Shown: piece by piece, positions 10,558 through 22,914 of the stretch
How the letters are laid out: each line of letters opens with the position of its first letter
Numbering within the stretch: the first letter of the stretch is position 1
NCBI GenBank assembly: GCA_037892935.1
Contig: JAYXKI010000010.1
Coordinates: forward strand, 1,302,001 to 1,366,000
Length of the DNA stretch: 64,000 nucleotides
Origin: Phlebopus portentosus
Taxonomy: Eukaryota; Basidiomycota; Agaricomycetes; Boletales; Boletinellaceae
Reading direction: 5' to 3'
The notes under the pieces: model-generated
Told to the model about the DNA's origin: nothing
Database searches by the model: none
Seen by the model: the letters and a program-made list of their open reading frames with translations, nothing else
Made by a program: the position numbers and the translations under genes

Positions 10558-11688
10558 TCATTTTAATCTCTTGCCGGCTTTCTTCGGACCGCTTTTCTTG
10601 CTTGAGGTGTCCGTCGGGGCAGGTACTTCGGCACGGGCCTTTTCTGCTTCTGCCGACTTGTCAACCTCAGCCAGCGCAAGGACACCAATGTAAATTATTG
10701 CAGTCCATGAGGCGATGATGTGTCCGAAGATTGCTCCGTACGCCGGAGTAAGAGGCCATGCCTTGTAATAGAAACACTTCAGCGCAAAGCCTGGAAATGC
10801 CATAACCTTTCTGAACGAGTCCTCACCTGCCAGGGTCTGTCCCAGTCAAGAGCAATTGGGAAGACACCGATCCAGGCACCCAGAGCAGCTCCAACGACTG
10901 GATAGACGAGAAGTCGTTCGTGTGGTGTTCTCGGTCTACAGAAGAGCATAAGAACATGGATCCTGACCTTTTGTTAGATCAAAACTCACGACAGCTCAGC
11001 AAAGAGCCGTATCCACATCATGCGATGCACCAAGGCATTTGAAGCTAATGATGGTGGCTTTAGGGTGTAAACGCTGGGGTAGACCATGAACAAGGACAGA
11101 AGCAATGCGAGAAGGAAGGTCTTGATGAAAAATCTGAAAAACCGTGAAGTCAATGAGAGAGGGGCAAAGAGGAAACTGGAAATTTACGCACTCGAAAATA
11201 GGCGCACCAAATAATACCAACACGATATGGATGAAGATTGAACAGGCAAGTGTCGAGATCACGGCGTCTTTCAATGACTGAAGTGCACTTCGTAAGATAA
11301 TTTCATTCGGGACGAAAGAACAGCGTCCCACCTGAAACTTTTCTCTTCCGCTTTCCAATGCCCGCTTTACCCGCGCTTCTTCATCCTCACCAAACAGTAG
11401 TATTCGTGCATTGTCGACCTCAGTCTTGACACGCGATGCCCACGAACCTTGCACAGCGGCTGTACCAAGACATAGCCATAGAAGCGTGAGACCGGGGTCA
11501 GCAGTAAGAGCACGCAGGAACGGATGTTGCGGTTTGTCCCTTGATGAAGCTTGCGGTGGTATTGGTGAGAATAGGAATGTCGACCGCGGAAGATATAAAG
11601 CCACGAAGAGCAAAAGGATCGTGTGTACACCTAGCAGAGAAGTGAAGTAGAAAAGAGGAAAGAAAGGTGCTGGCCGATTCGTGGACAT
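10558..11688 (-). CDS. GPI11: PIG-F family protein, GPI-anchor ethanolamine-phosphate transfer subunit
   Basis: Four exons (11688-11192, 11133-10990, 10935-10827, 10761-10558) give a 317-aa multi-pass membrane protein. Hydrophobic segments start near the N-terminus (LFYFTSLLGVHTILLLFVAL). The second half has the signature PRTPHERLLVYPVVGAALGA, then FPIALDWDRPWQ and AWPLTPAYGAIFGH, typical of the PIG-F family. The C-terminus is Lys-rich (KKSGPKKAGKRLK), as in ER-retained proteins. PIG-F/Gpi11 works in the ER with the Gpi13/Gpi7 enzymes that add ethanolamine phosphate to the GPI mannoses. A GTGGGA site inside exon 1 looks like a donor, but using it would break the frame, so it is not spliced in this model. 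Confidence 0.9.
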
Positions 11689-12394
11689 GCTGGACTTGAT
11701 TGTGCCAGCAGGGTGAGGTGAAGGCGCGTCGGACTCGCAACTCGATCACGTTCTCTCCATTTCTTTCTTGTTTCAATGTCTGGTTTTAAGGATTCCATAT
11801 TTTTTTTATAAATGATACTTGGCAGTCGATTTAAGCCTCTTACTGGTATTTATCATTGCTCTGAGATTGTATAGCATATTGTAAAACACAAGGTGCCGAA
11901 GAACCCGTAATGTGCTTTAGGTGTAACACTGCGAAGACATGTCAAGCTAACGAGACTTTCCGATCTTCATCCTCAGGTCATGGAATCCTGAATTAAAACC
12001 AAACATTCTTATACAGCCATGCTTGCTGCAAAACGCACCAGTAGAATGACAGACAACGAGATCAACAAAGGTTAACAACAATGACATTACGGTGGAGCGA
12101 TTCTGAGTCGGAAAGATACGTCAAGGTCACCGTCGTCCTGTTGGAAAACGCATCCTGCTAGAATAGACATCATCCGTGGTTGACGCTCATTCATGAGACT
12201 AGGCCAAATGATCGAGCATAATGCTGATTGCAGGAATCCAGACTATATTAAGGATGCAATGTCGCCATGAAATCGCAAAATGCGGATGATTGGCACCACT
12301 AAACCGAGGATATGTACGCTTGGATTTTGGTGAGAGTCGAATCGGGTGAAGTAAATCGAAGGTGCCCACAAAATCCAGGATAGGTAAAGATACG
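11689..12394. other. Intergenic stretch between PIG-F and PET117, no gene seen
   Basis: About 700 bp with only short, unsupported open frames. It lies upstream of the PIG-F start and downstream of the PET117 stop, so it holds a promoter for the former and a 3' UTR for the latter. Confidence 0.4.
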
Positions 12395-12702
12395 TTACGA
12401 CGGCGTCGATGTCCGAGACCCAGTCACCGGCTGCACGCGCTCATAAAGTTCGCGTTTTCTTAGTGACTCACGCAACTCTTCTTCACGTTGTCGCAGCTTC
12501 TCATTTCGGCGCTCATCATCACGAAGGACGCCCTTGTACATCGTCTAGCGACAGTGAACGAGTCAGAAAAATACGTCAATAAGGCGTGCTCTCTCACGCG
12601 ACTCACCTCACGCTCGGATCGCTGTAAGTAATGGACGCCAATGATTGTGGTTACGGCGAAAATGCCGGAAGCGGTGAGTGTAACTCGAGCCGCCCTACTC
12701 AT
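12395..12702 (-). CDS. PET117: PET117-like cytochrome c oxidase assembly protein
   Basis: Two exons (12702-12607 and 12544-12395) give an 81-aa protein. The start MSRAARVTLTASGIFAV leads into a single membrane or mitochondrial-targeting segment (FAVTTIIGVHYLQRSERE). The second exon is highly charged, with MYKGVLRDDERRNEKLRQR followed by a helix of Glu and Arg. This matches the size and pattern of PET117, a small mitochondrial protein needed for heme a synthesis and COX assembly. An upstream in-frame ATG exists (MRNGMAQ...) but the family pattern starts at MSRAA. Confidence 0.85.
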
Positions 12703-12970
12703 TGATGTCGGTACAATAGAGAGAAGAGCTGCCGCACAGCCATCCGCCTGTGCCATTCCATTCCGCAACAGCCCGTGATTTCTTTATACATTTTGCGAGC
12801 ACGTGCGCGTTCACCGAGTTTTAGTTTACCTCAACCTCAACTTGGCACGATTTGACTCTTTGAGGGCGCCCTGATACGTATCCTAGTCAACGTACGCGGC
12901 CTATCGGATCAAGAAAAGGTATACAAGACAAGGAACGAACAATGTTTTTCTTCACCATCGCCGGATTATA

Positions 12971-15900
12971 GATTCTGCCACTAGCATCAATCAAGCGCAA
13001 GCTCTCCTCGACCGCGTCCAAAGCAATCCGGCGTCTCTTTGGACCCTGTCCTCAAGCCATCCGTAGAGAAAAAAGCTGAACTTCGTCGCCTATTTGCTCA
13101 AGATCGCAAGAATTATCGTCTCGTCAACCCTTACGTCGGCCTCGTCAGTGTCTTTGAGGCACCGGAAGAATCTAACACTCGCTCGACGCGTGCTCGTGCA
13201 GTCAAAGGACCTCTCCACCAAATATGTCTTCCCTCTTCCAGAGAACAGACGCCGAAAGTTCATCGAGCCATGCACTGTAGACAGTCTGGAAGAGTCTCAG
13301 CGTAACTGGAACATATTCACTGAGGGAGCGCTTTCGCAATTCAAGGACTGGAACAATGTTATTGCCTCTGGCGGTTCAGTCCTAGGCTGTCTTCTGCCTC
13401 TCTCTGATGCGAATAAAGAATCAAGAAGGACGATACGCAAGTTTTATCACTCGTCTGCATGCCCGACCTCGAATATAGACCTGTTTTTTGTGGGGCCTCG
13501 ACGCCGAACAGGTGTGCGAATTTTGCGTAGTGCTTTCGTTCGCTTTATACTAAAGCGCAAGCACTCAGGCAGAAGCGAAAATGAATCAGATTTATGAGGC
13601 AGTCCGTGACTCCGTGCCTTGGGATGTTTCTTGCGTTCGGACGAAGCATGCTGTTTCTATTCATTGTATGTAACATTTACCACGATTCGCGTGATTTTGT
13701 TATTGATTGTGAGCACAATATCTGCATCGCTCCGTGCAGATTGTCCTCCGTCTGTGCGTACATATTACAGCCATCTAACTAGCAGTTATGCTAAAGGAAA
13801 TAGAGGTATCAATCTCCGGCCGAAATTCTAGCTAGATTCGATGTGGACGCGGCTTGCGTCGCGTATGATGGCTCGTGCATTCTTGCAAATCCACGCTCCA
13901 TCGTTGCGCTTATGCGCCAGGCGAACACAGTTGATATGACACGCCGTTCTCCGTCATACGAGGTCCGCCTCGCGAAATACGCATCTCGCGGGTTTCAGGT
14001 TCAAGTCCCTGACCTGAGGAGGGCCGATGTCGATCCGACCGTAAGTTCCTTTCGCACAGTCCGTCTGTCTCGCTCCTTTGCTAATTCATTTGGTGCTAGA
14101 TCTTTGAGCGCTCGCTGAATCGTATCACAGGTCTTGCGCACCTCCTTGTATTGGAGAAGCTCTCGAAGCCCGAGACTCGCGTCTCGTACCTTGAGTCACG
14201 CCGCAACCGCCGCAGTCGTGTAAAGAATAGAAGCATTTACTCCCGCCGCATGTGTCGCAAGCGCAAAGGCGGAAGAAGAGATTGCCGGAATTGACATGAA
14301 CGATTACGAAGTTGCCCGGATGCATATACCTTATGGTCCCGGATGGACTGCACAGCGGATCGAAAAACTTATCTATCAGACTGATACGGGGATCAATTGT
14401 AAGCTGTTATTTTCACGTCCCGTGGAGCCTACGTGGAACTAATGAATCTGATAACTACTTTCAATCCAAAGAATAAAGATAGGCAACTCTATTGTCACGT
14501 CGCCTTCTTTGGTACGATGAAGGAGTGTCTTGAGGACCTTGCTCGGGTAATCATTCTAACGAAACAGACCATAACCGCATCCCGCTGCTTTGGTCTGCGA
14601 TAGAATCGAACTCGAAGAAGGTGATTGACTATCTCGCAGGGTCTGGACCTCTGGCGGCGTATCAGTACTATGCGAAGACTAAAACTACTGAACGCGCTGA
14701 AGCATTGCGTCTCCTCCAGGACCTTGACAAACAACTACCTAAACTCCTTGGGATTGTCGGCAATAGTCGTGGAGAGAACGCTCTTACTACAATGATCCTA
14801 AGTGCTCCGCAGGACGAAAAGCCTCCTTTAGGGAAGAAGATCTTGTCCTTATTCCCGGCTCAGAAGTATTTGCAGTCCATGTGGGTACTTCCTTAGTTTT
14901 AGCTTCAAGTGAAATGCTAAGAATCATATCACGGATCAAGGATTGCTTTTACTGGATGGGCATCAACGCATATCGCTGCGGCAGAAGACCTTAAGCCAGC
15001 TTTCTTCGATTTCCTGTCCGCGAATGGTCTTTCTCTAGAATTGACCGGCAATAAAGTATGTGTTCATCATGTGGTCTCGCTGTGCGTTGCAGGGTTACTA
15101 AAAGCATTATCAGCATGAATATTTACCACTTTGTGTGCCACTTCGGACGCGTAGAACTCTTGAAATACTGTACCTCCTCGAGAAGTTCCCCGGAGACGTC
15201 AATTCCGATTTGCGTAGACAAGTGACCAGAGAAACGGAAGAGACGGTAAGCAATTTCTCTTTCCTGAAGTCATTGCAGTCACGAACTCTTCCGTTCCCCA
15301 GCCGTTAATGACCGCGGTGCTGAACGGACAGCACAAAGTGGTCGAGGTGTTTCTACAATCCGGATTTGCAGTAGTAAAGGAGTGTCTTACCGTCCGGGAC
15401 GCGAAAGGCTCCATGCCTCCGCATGCTGCGGTGCACAACGGATTCTCGAAGATTGTGACATTACTTGTTGAGGCGTCTCCTGGCTCGGAATCACTTAACT
15501 CCAAGAATGGCGTAGGAGAAACTGTTCTAGAGACAGCTTGGGCCGAGTTCTTGATTGATGGTACTCGGAACAACTATCCGGGACACGACCTTCTCGGCCA
15601 CAGAAACATGGGGACACTAGACTCCTTGAATATTTTGACGGCGCCAGTCCGAGAAGATAGTCATGATCTGGGCACAGAACTCGAGCTGCTCAAGAGCGTA
15701 CATGCTAATCTGCTTCGAGACGGCAAATTAGCTGCAAATGTTAAGCTCAAAGAAGCATTGGACGCACTCATCCCCTACCTCTCCGAGAAAGTACGTTCTG
15801 AAGCTGAATCGCCCGAGATTCCCACAAAAGAGGAGACGACAGACAAATGCGATCCTCGAGAGACATTTAAGACAGTTTCGGCGGCTGTATCGGCGATCCC

Positions 15901-16177
15901 ACTGCGGAGACAGCTGGTGCATCTTACCGACGTCCAGCGATCCGTTCGTGCCTCCCTTGAAAAGGTTGCAAAGAAGCCCGAGCCTGAAATTGAGAACGAC
16001 TACTATCGCAGACACAAATTCTTGAAGGGCGATGAGATTCCAGACGAAGCTGAAGCTGAAGCACGGGAGAAACACGAAATGTGGCAAGGAATTCTTGGCT
16101 GGAGTTTGAGGGTGCGTAACCTTGCCTTGGGCGATTTCTCCTCACGTCATGATTACTGTTACTTACTCTCGAATTGA
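12971..16177 (+). pseudogene. Ankyrin-repeat family protein, degraded
   Basis: Spliced plus-strand pieces read like a large fungal ankyrin protein: LWTLSSSHP, RLVNPYVGLVSVFEAPEE, NWNIFTEGALSQFKDWNNVI, SVQIVLRLCRYQSPAEILA, NTVDMTRRSPSYEVRLAKY, IPYGPGWTAQRIEKLIYQT, then ankyrin-like units (TPLMTAVLNGQHKVVEVFLQ, MPPHAAVHNGFSKIVTLLVE). The frame breaks near 13070, near 13215, and near 13490, where a run of six T replaces the five expected before LWGLDAEQ. An expected splice acceptor near 14455 reads AAC. Four lesions make a single protein unlikely. The last part (15308-16177) remains open for 289 codons. Ankyrin proteins mediate protein contacts; no specific role is known here. The 5' start is uncertain. 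Confidence 0.75.
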
Positions 16178-16773
16178 ACGAATCGTAGTAAGAACTATAG
16201 ACTGTCAAACCAAGCCGTTCCGATTCGAATTAAAATGATAGATCCCTCTTTTTGTTCTGAGTCCCGACTTCACTTTTGACAAGTTCTAACGTTAACTCAG
16301 AGGCGATATGAATTCTGTCATCACTGCCAAATAGATTGTAATACAGGGTTGGCACATGCAGGTATACGGAAAGAGCGCGAAGGAATGAGATGCATGTCGA
16401 GCCGAGACTAAATTGAGTGCTGAGGCAGGAGATAGTTAAAAAAACGGAAGTAACTATATCACACAGAAAAACGAGGGACAGAGACCGATCCATAAGGAAA
16501 GTATAGAAAGAAAGGAGAGGAAAATATGCAGGTTAAAAGGGCGATTGAGAGAAAAACGACGAACAAACTACGTAGCATATAATGATACAGCACAAGCAAG
16601 CAACCCAACTTTGAGAGAGAGAGAGAAAAGGGAAGTATCAACAATGAGCGAATTAACAAAGCGAAAGCGAAGAGAAAACGTGCACCGAATGAGCGATTGG
16701 CCACCAAGTGGCTCTGAAGCTGAAAATGAACTACTGGAGAATTTGAAGACCAAGGAAGGTGCACACGAAATCC
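16178..16773. other. Intergenic stretch, AG-rich, no gene seen
   Basis: Between the ankyrin pseudogene and the stop of the Ste50-like gene. It contains a GA-rich tract near 16612-16630 and no supported coding frame. Confidence 0.4.
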
Positions 16774-19318
16774 TTATACTACAGCGGTTCGTTGATGTGA
16801 GTGAGATGGAGGTGGAAATGCGGAAGACATTGGCGACACTGTATTGCCAGTGCCAGCGCTATTCGTGTTACCATCAGAACCAGCATATCGGAAGTCCGAG
16901 TCGAGCGCAACTTGAGTAGATAATGAACCATTCGTTGGTGCTGATGTCGAAGGAGTGGAGGGGACCTGCCCAACGCTAGCCACTTTCCCAATGAACCACG
17001 ACTGCACGATAATAGTTAGAACCGAGACGCAAGCAAAGAAGACCGAGACTAACCGGAACCCAGCCTCTATCTCCTCCATCCTCTTTCACAGCCTAAAGCA
17101 GAATAATCAGCCAAGTACTGCGCATCAGAAGTATGCAGACAGAACTTACATAAGACCAGTGATTATATCGTTTAAAGACTCGAAGGAGATCATCTTTCTG
17201 TAAGTCCAGTTCTTCTTCGCCTTTCTTTCTATAGTCCATAAGAGCAACTCCTGGGAAGCTTGTTGAAAGAATGCTGAGGGGTAAAATGGGTGTCTTAGAG
17301 GCGGGAGATGAAGGAGGTGAGCCATTTGCGGAAGCCCGCGCAGCATTAGCTTCTGCGATGGCGGAAGCGACGGGAACATTCGTCTCCAAAAGGCAACCTG
17401 CAGGTACCCATCCCTGCTTGCTTGTGTCGGGATCGAGAATCCCGTTTCCTGTTGCGTCGCGTTGAACAACCCACCACCCTCGAGCCCGTGAGAGTATGAT
17501 GAATGTATCTCCACTAGATCTGATGGTTAATATACGCATAGGGCATGTGGAAGAATGGAAGCACTCACACTACGACATCAAATTCATCTTCTTGCTCTGC
17601 CATGTACGGATAGATGGCAACGGCATACGATATACCCTGAATCGTCTCCTGGCGAGCCATGCTTGTCGACGGTTCCGTGTTTTCATTTTCATTGCCGCCT
17701 TGCCCGGCTCCGGAGGAAGATGCACCACCCGCTCGGCACTTGCTTGAATCAGCACCAAATTCGTCCAGCTTATCCTTTTGCTCCGTTGCCGGTGACATGA
17801 GTTCTGGCCATGAGGACTGTCCATTCGCTGCAGGATTAGGAGGCGTATTCGTATTGAGTTTAGTCGGCCGTGACATGGATCGGGTGTGGGAATGTCCCTG
17901 CGAGGGCCGTGTGCTCGCTGATGATGCGGACTCCGAGGCCTTTCTTGCAGCGTGCTTTTGTTGGGCCACGACGATTGGCGAACGTATGTCCTTTATGTGC
18001 TTGAGCATGAAAACTGGATTTTTCTTTGCGTCTTTAAGCTTCTGGAAAAGAAGCAGCGGCTTTTCATCGTAACTTAAGCAGCGCTCTGCGCAGAATCATC
18101 AGCCACCAGGAATTCTGTTGATCAGAGCACGTACCGGTTTGACCGTAGCAGATGAACATCGCGTAATTTTGCCAGTCGTCATTGTTGATCTTGTATTTCT
18201 TGAGAGCTGCCGGAAGCACTTTCCAAGCCGGATCATCTAGGCTCACTTTGAAGCTCTTCAGGTTGTCAGAGGAGGTACTAATATTCGTGGGAGGATTGCT
18301 AGTGGGCGGGTCTGGGCGCGCAATTAATTGTCTACTGGTCTGATTCGCCAGCACTACGCCCGTGTCTGGAGATGTGGATGGAGCGCCATAGGTTCCTTGG
18401 CGTGAAGGCGTAGCGCGGTCTTGGCTCGGATGATAAGGAGGGTTAGAGCGTCCGTTTGACATGTCATAGTCGGACCTTTGAGGTGAAGGATGCGGTGAAT
18501 CGGAGTGTGCAGTGCTTGACTCCTGTTTCGTCGGTGACCGGGCGCTCCTGAACTGAGCCCATTTGAAGGATGGTTGCTTCCGCACGGCTCGATCATCAGT
18601 CTGCTGGAAATAATGTTAGCATTCCGTGCCGGATATACAGTCCTCCCAAATGACGACGGCAGAGACAATTTCACACGGCGACTCACCACACCCGAGCGAC
18701 TTTGACCCGATATTCGCAAGAGCTCTTCCATACATTGGTTCAAATGCTCATTTAACCGCCGATTCTCTTCTTCCACAGCACGCAATCGATCTCCTGTGAA
18801 TCCGCGTTGGATGAAAGAATGTGAACACACTGCGTTAAGATACCCGAGAGTCGATAGCCATGACGCACCTTGCTCCTTCACAACATCGTGCAACCGGTTA
18901 AGAGTGAGAGGCTCTTTCAGGTCGTCCTGCTCAGCTAAACGAAACAGTTTATTATCTGCGGTAGCTTGTGTGACCTTTGAAACTCACAAGGTGGTACATA
19001 TTGCCCCGGCTCTATCTCGATGCCTTGAGCAACTTTAAGTTGATAAATGGCTTTGAGAATCGCCAGCCGCTGTCCAAGAGTTGCTATTCCAATCTCCTTC
19101 AGCGTCTCCGCATCAAGTTGTGACAGAATATCGCCTGCAATGTGGTGCTCTGAACATCACGGTGGGTCAGTCGGTGCTACTTGGACGGGATTAGAACGAA
19201 TCGCCTGCGACGCACCGCGTATTTGCGACTCGTACTGCGGAAAACCGAGCTTGGAGAGCCATAGATGGACGTCGTGTTCGTCCCACTCGAGCATATTGCC
19301 CCGCGTATCGAAGGCCAT
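16774..19318 (-). CDS. Ste50/Ubc2-type MAP-kinase adaptor: SAM, RA and two SH3 domains
   Basis: Nine exons give 683 aa: 19318-19216, 19149-18988, 18934-18869, 18793-18687, 18600-18135, 18085-17569, 17513-17150, 17092-17054 and 17001-16774. A SAM domain fills about residues 10-80 (WDEHDVHLWLSKLGF ... LKEIGIATLGQRLAILKAI). A coiled coil follows at about 112-142 (RAVEEENRRLNEHLNQCMEE). A Ras-association domain spans about 258-335 (SFKVSLDDPAWKVLPAALKK). The first SH3 is at about 452-517 (AVAIYPYMAEQEDEFDVVV, GWWVVQ, GWVPAGCL) and the second at about 563-618 (VALMDYRKKGEEELDL, HWSYAVKE, GWVPSWFIG). This architecture is that of basidiomycete Ubc2, which links Ras/Rho-type GTPases to the MAPKKK in mating and filament signalling; ascomycete Ste50 lacks the SH3 domains. 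Confidence 0.9.
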
Positions 19319-19632
19319 GGTGGTGGACTGAAGAGGACACGCAACGGGGCGCGCGTAGTTGAGTTAGAACTTGGAAGCGGAGCAACAAATATTCAATTTA
19401 CTGAATTATCGAACCCGGCAATAGCCGTACATCTAAAGTGTTTGAATGTAAAAGAGCCGTACATCCTCTTGCATAGCCTCCGTTCACATATTCATATCAG
19501 AGCATCCTCGTGCGTGCAGTAAAGAATCGATAGAAAACAACGAGAAGTGCTATGCTACAATAGAATGTATTCCGCCAAAATGATATATTTGAAAATGAAG
19601 CAAGGGGAATAAGTAAACATCGCAATGACCAA
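19319..19632. other. Intergenic stretch, no gene seen
   Basis: About 310 bp holding the promoter of the Ste50-like gene and the 3' end of the next minus-strand gene. AT-rich near 19560-19620. Confidence 0.4.
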
Positions 19633-22600
19633 TTATAATCCTTCGAAAAACGATAAATCCTGTGCTGATAAGCCACTCTTCGTTGATCCAGCCGACGAGG
19701 TTGGTAGAGGAAGACTCGTTTTCGGATTTACGGCATGGGATAGTGTAGGTTGAGTGTAATCACCGAAGTCCAGAAGAGAAGCCTCACTAGTTGAGCTCTG
19801 CTTTGAGCTCGAACTCGGTGGAGGTATTGAAGGCGGAGGACTAACCGCCTTCGAGGGCGTTGCTGTGGGGGGCATGATCCCCGCTATTGGCTTCAAAGGA
19901 ATGGAACGCGCCGGCACGACCGGAGCCTGCGGGACACCGTCACCGAGTTCCAGAAGCGACTGCGCGGAAGTTGATGTCCTTGAGTTCGCGCCACTAGAAG
20001 GCGGCGGAGGCAATGGATTAGGAATAGGGGATGGCGGCGCTGGCCAACGTCCTGGACGTGCTGCTGCGCGCTCAAGTAGTCTAGCCGTTGCATCGTGATC
20101 CGCCGCAGAAGGCTTCCGGACATGTAGCGTGTTGAGGTTTGCAGGTGTTTGTTTCTTCGGAAGCGGGGGCGGCACACCCATAGGTCCAATGGGTGGAGAG
20201 GTCGGCGAAGTTGGAGGAGAATGGCCGTCCGGGGAAGAATGAGATACAAAGCTCCCAAAATCACCAAATCGATCGTGCTGAGGAGCTTCATTGACCGATG
20301 ATACGCCGTTCCCTGGTGTATCGAAGCTCATATCAAACGCTGATGGAGCTTTGGGTTGGCTCGAGCTCATGTGCGGGATAGGCACGGACGAAAAGTCGTG
20401 GCTTTGGAAATCTGAGAACTCCTCATTATCTTCAAGCAAATTTGAAGATGCCTGTGCATAATCGCGGTTCGGGGATTTCTCAATCGGCGGGGGCGGGATA
20501 GGTGACAATGGAGAGAAATTTGACGCCGAGCGACCTTGTGTACTCACTTTGCTCGCAGGGGTCACAAAAGAGGCGCTTCCAGCGCTAGTCACACCAGAAC
20601 TCACGGGAGAAAAGCTGCTCAATGGGGATGGCACCGGAGGGGGACTAGCGAGTCCGGAAGTAGGTGATACAGATGAAGATCGGATTGAGGTCGAAGTGGG
20701 AGTCCTCGAATGGACAACTCGTACCGCACCACCAGAAAGAGGAGATGGCGTTGGCGGCTTTGATATCGATGCGACAGATGTAGGTGATAGTGGAGGTGGA
20801 AGCGGAGGCGGTGGAATACTCCCCAACGCTCCGCTGCTCATTGGCACTGCCGCTGGTTGACTACTAGAGGAAGGCGGAGCATTGAGCTTCATAAGATCAT
20901 TCAGTGGGTCGCTGGAGTTCATGTTAGATGGTGACAGAAGTGGGGGAACAAGTGGTTGAGAGTGCGGTTGAGGATGCGGAGTAGTTGATCGACTTAGAGA
21001 GGTCGGTCGAGGCGGCGGAGGTAAAGGAGGAGGTGCCAAAGGCGGGGGAAGCTTCGTCGACTGCACTGGGGAGGACACCAAAGCGGTGAGGGATCGCAAC
21101 TGTTGATCTTCGTCCGCATCATCGGAGTGGCTTGGCACTATGTCCGACAAAAACTCAAGATCATCAGTTGACAAAGCGATAGAGCTTCGCGGGCTTGATG
21201 AACTCGAGCGTGTGTCACTTCGAGACCTCGAGAATCTGTTCAAGAACCTCGACACAGCAGAAGGCGTGGGCTGAGATGCAGGTTCAGAGGCAGATCCTTG
21301 TGCTTGATTGGTGGAAGGAGCCGTAGGGGAAGGCGAAGGTGCAGCCTTTGTAGAAAACGACCCAGTAGTCGGTGAAGAAAGCGTCGCAGGGATAGACGAA
21401 GACAGACTCGTCACTGATGATGACTGCTGCATTTTGCTCGACAAAGAATTCGCATCACTGCTGTTCCTTTTGGGACTTAATACGGAAGCAGTATCGGACA
21501 GGACTTCCCGTGAAAGTGACGACCTTTTCGAGTCTGTACCGCCTACTGTCGGAGCAGGCGAAGTTATGGAAGATGCTCTTTTACTGAAAAAAGAGAAAAG
21601 TCCAGTCGATCTCTTTTCCGCCGTCGCAGTCTTTGATTCCCCTTTTTGCTCTGGTTCAACCGCTTTCCATCCCGCGGGAATATCATCCTTGATTATTTCA
21701 GTCTTGCTTTTCACGGACAGTTCCCATGCCGCGAGGCTCTTGGCAGTAAAGAGATGCGACATGGGACTGTTGCGTACAACCGGTAAGTTCTTCGATAATT
21801 TGATGCTTTTAGCCATGGCTCTTGCAGAGTGCGACCCCGAAAACTTGATAGGTGGCTGGCTCGCGGTACCTGGAAGAGCCTTTTGCATCAGCTCCTCCCT
21901 GACGCATAGGGCTGGTTAATGCGAAAAGAGCACACTATAATAAATGCAAATACTTACAGGCCGATCGCGTTGCCTATACCATCTCTCCAATTTCCCAGAC
22001 TTTGATCAAACCGAGGTCTATCTTTTTCTGGCCAAAGATCCTCAGACAGTCCATTAAGATGGTCTATTATAGAGGCGAGTAATTCAGGGGGCTGATCGGT
22101 TGAATTAGTTGAATGGTAAATTCAATCGTAAATAATGCTTGCTTACTACGGAGCGGTCCCTCACCGCCTTCTGCTCACGGGCCATAGCCCATTCGTCCTT
22201 TCCCTCTTCCTCCATGTCATCATTGGTTGCCAAGTTCGGCGTCCTCCAAGCCGAACCCCACGCTTCTGCCTCGCTATTTTCATCGTCAAAAGCAGCAACG
22301 GGTGATGCCCATGTAATCGTGCCTTCGTCAAACGAATTCGGCACAGATGTATCTCCACTCTCGAACGAGTCAAATGTGTCTGGAGCCTCAGGAGCTTCAA
22401 ATGAAGTCAAAACAATTGGCGGAGGTGAGAACGATTGCTCGATCTGTTCGACACTCGTGGTTATGCCCGAGGTTACTTCATTGGCCACTGTTCCAATAGG
22501 ACCTGGTGTTGAACTTCGTGAAATCCCTTCTGCGCCTTCTGTGTCATCCTCGGAAGTACCAACGGCCCCTGTCTCGCCGGTCGGCAGCTTGTAGTCATAT

Positions 22601-22914
22601 GGATGTTCGTCAACGTCAATCTGCGAGTCTAGCTTGGGATTGAGGTCTGAACTCGCTCCCCAACCATTCGCTTCTAAAGCCAGGCCATCGACAGCAGATG
22701 CGCTCGACCAAAGGGACGATTGACCTGAAGGTTCTGTCCAATTCAGTTCTCCTGTACTCCAGGAAGGTATTCCAACGTCAGCTTCCTCATGCTTACTCTT
22801 TTCGTCAGACCGAAAAGACCACGTAGGTACATCGTTAGCTTTAGACTTTGTGGGCAGACTATGAGCAACATCCTCTTCGGGTTGCGCCCATGCGTTGCCC
22901 CAAACATCATCCAT
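19633..22914 (-). CDS. Large disordered protein with clathrin-accessory-like motifs (function unknown)
   Basis: Three exons (22914-22147, 22091-21958, 21898-19633) give 1055 aa. The start is MDDVWGNAW; a slightly longer upstream frame is not needed. The N-terminal third is acidic with Trp motifs (WGNAWAQPEED, VPTWSF, WGSAWRTP). A short ordered block follows (ELLASIIDHLNGLSEDLWPE, LGNWRDGIGNAIGL), then MAKSIKLSKNLPVVRNSPMS. The rest is Ser/Pro-rich. It is studded with short peptides like those that bind clathrin or adaptor ears (DRFGDFGSF, SLLELGD, SLLDFGDY), and it ends in QDLSFFEGL. I do not know the family. The motif content suggests a vesicle-coat accessory protein in the style of aftiphilin or Laa2, but that is inference. 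Confidence 0.75.

Noticed and set aside
11300..11345. Possible 44-nt intron in the PIG-F gene
   Set aside because: Removing it shifts the frame, while leaving it keeps one open frame through the rest of the exon.
13990..14025. tRNA-like T-arm (GGTTCAAGTCC)
   Set aside because: No acceptor or anticodon stem around it; it is coding sequence of the ankyrin pseudogene (GFQVQVPDL).
21308..21919. 203-codon plus-strand frame
   Set aside because: It lies opposite the large exon of the 1055-aa gene and has no protein features; it is an antisense shadow of Ser/Pro-rich coding sequence.
22139..22594. 151-codon plus-strand frame
   Set aside because: Antisense to the acidic first exon of the same gene; Ser-rich text arises from complementing Asp/Glu/Thr codons.
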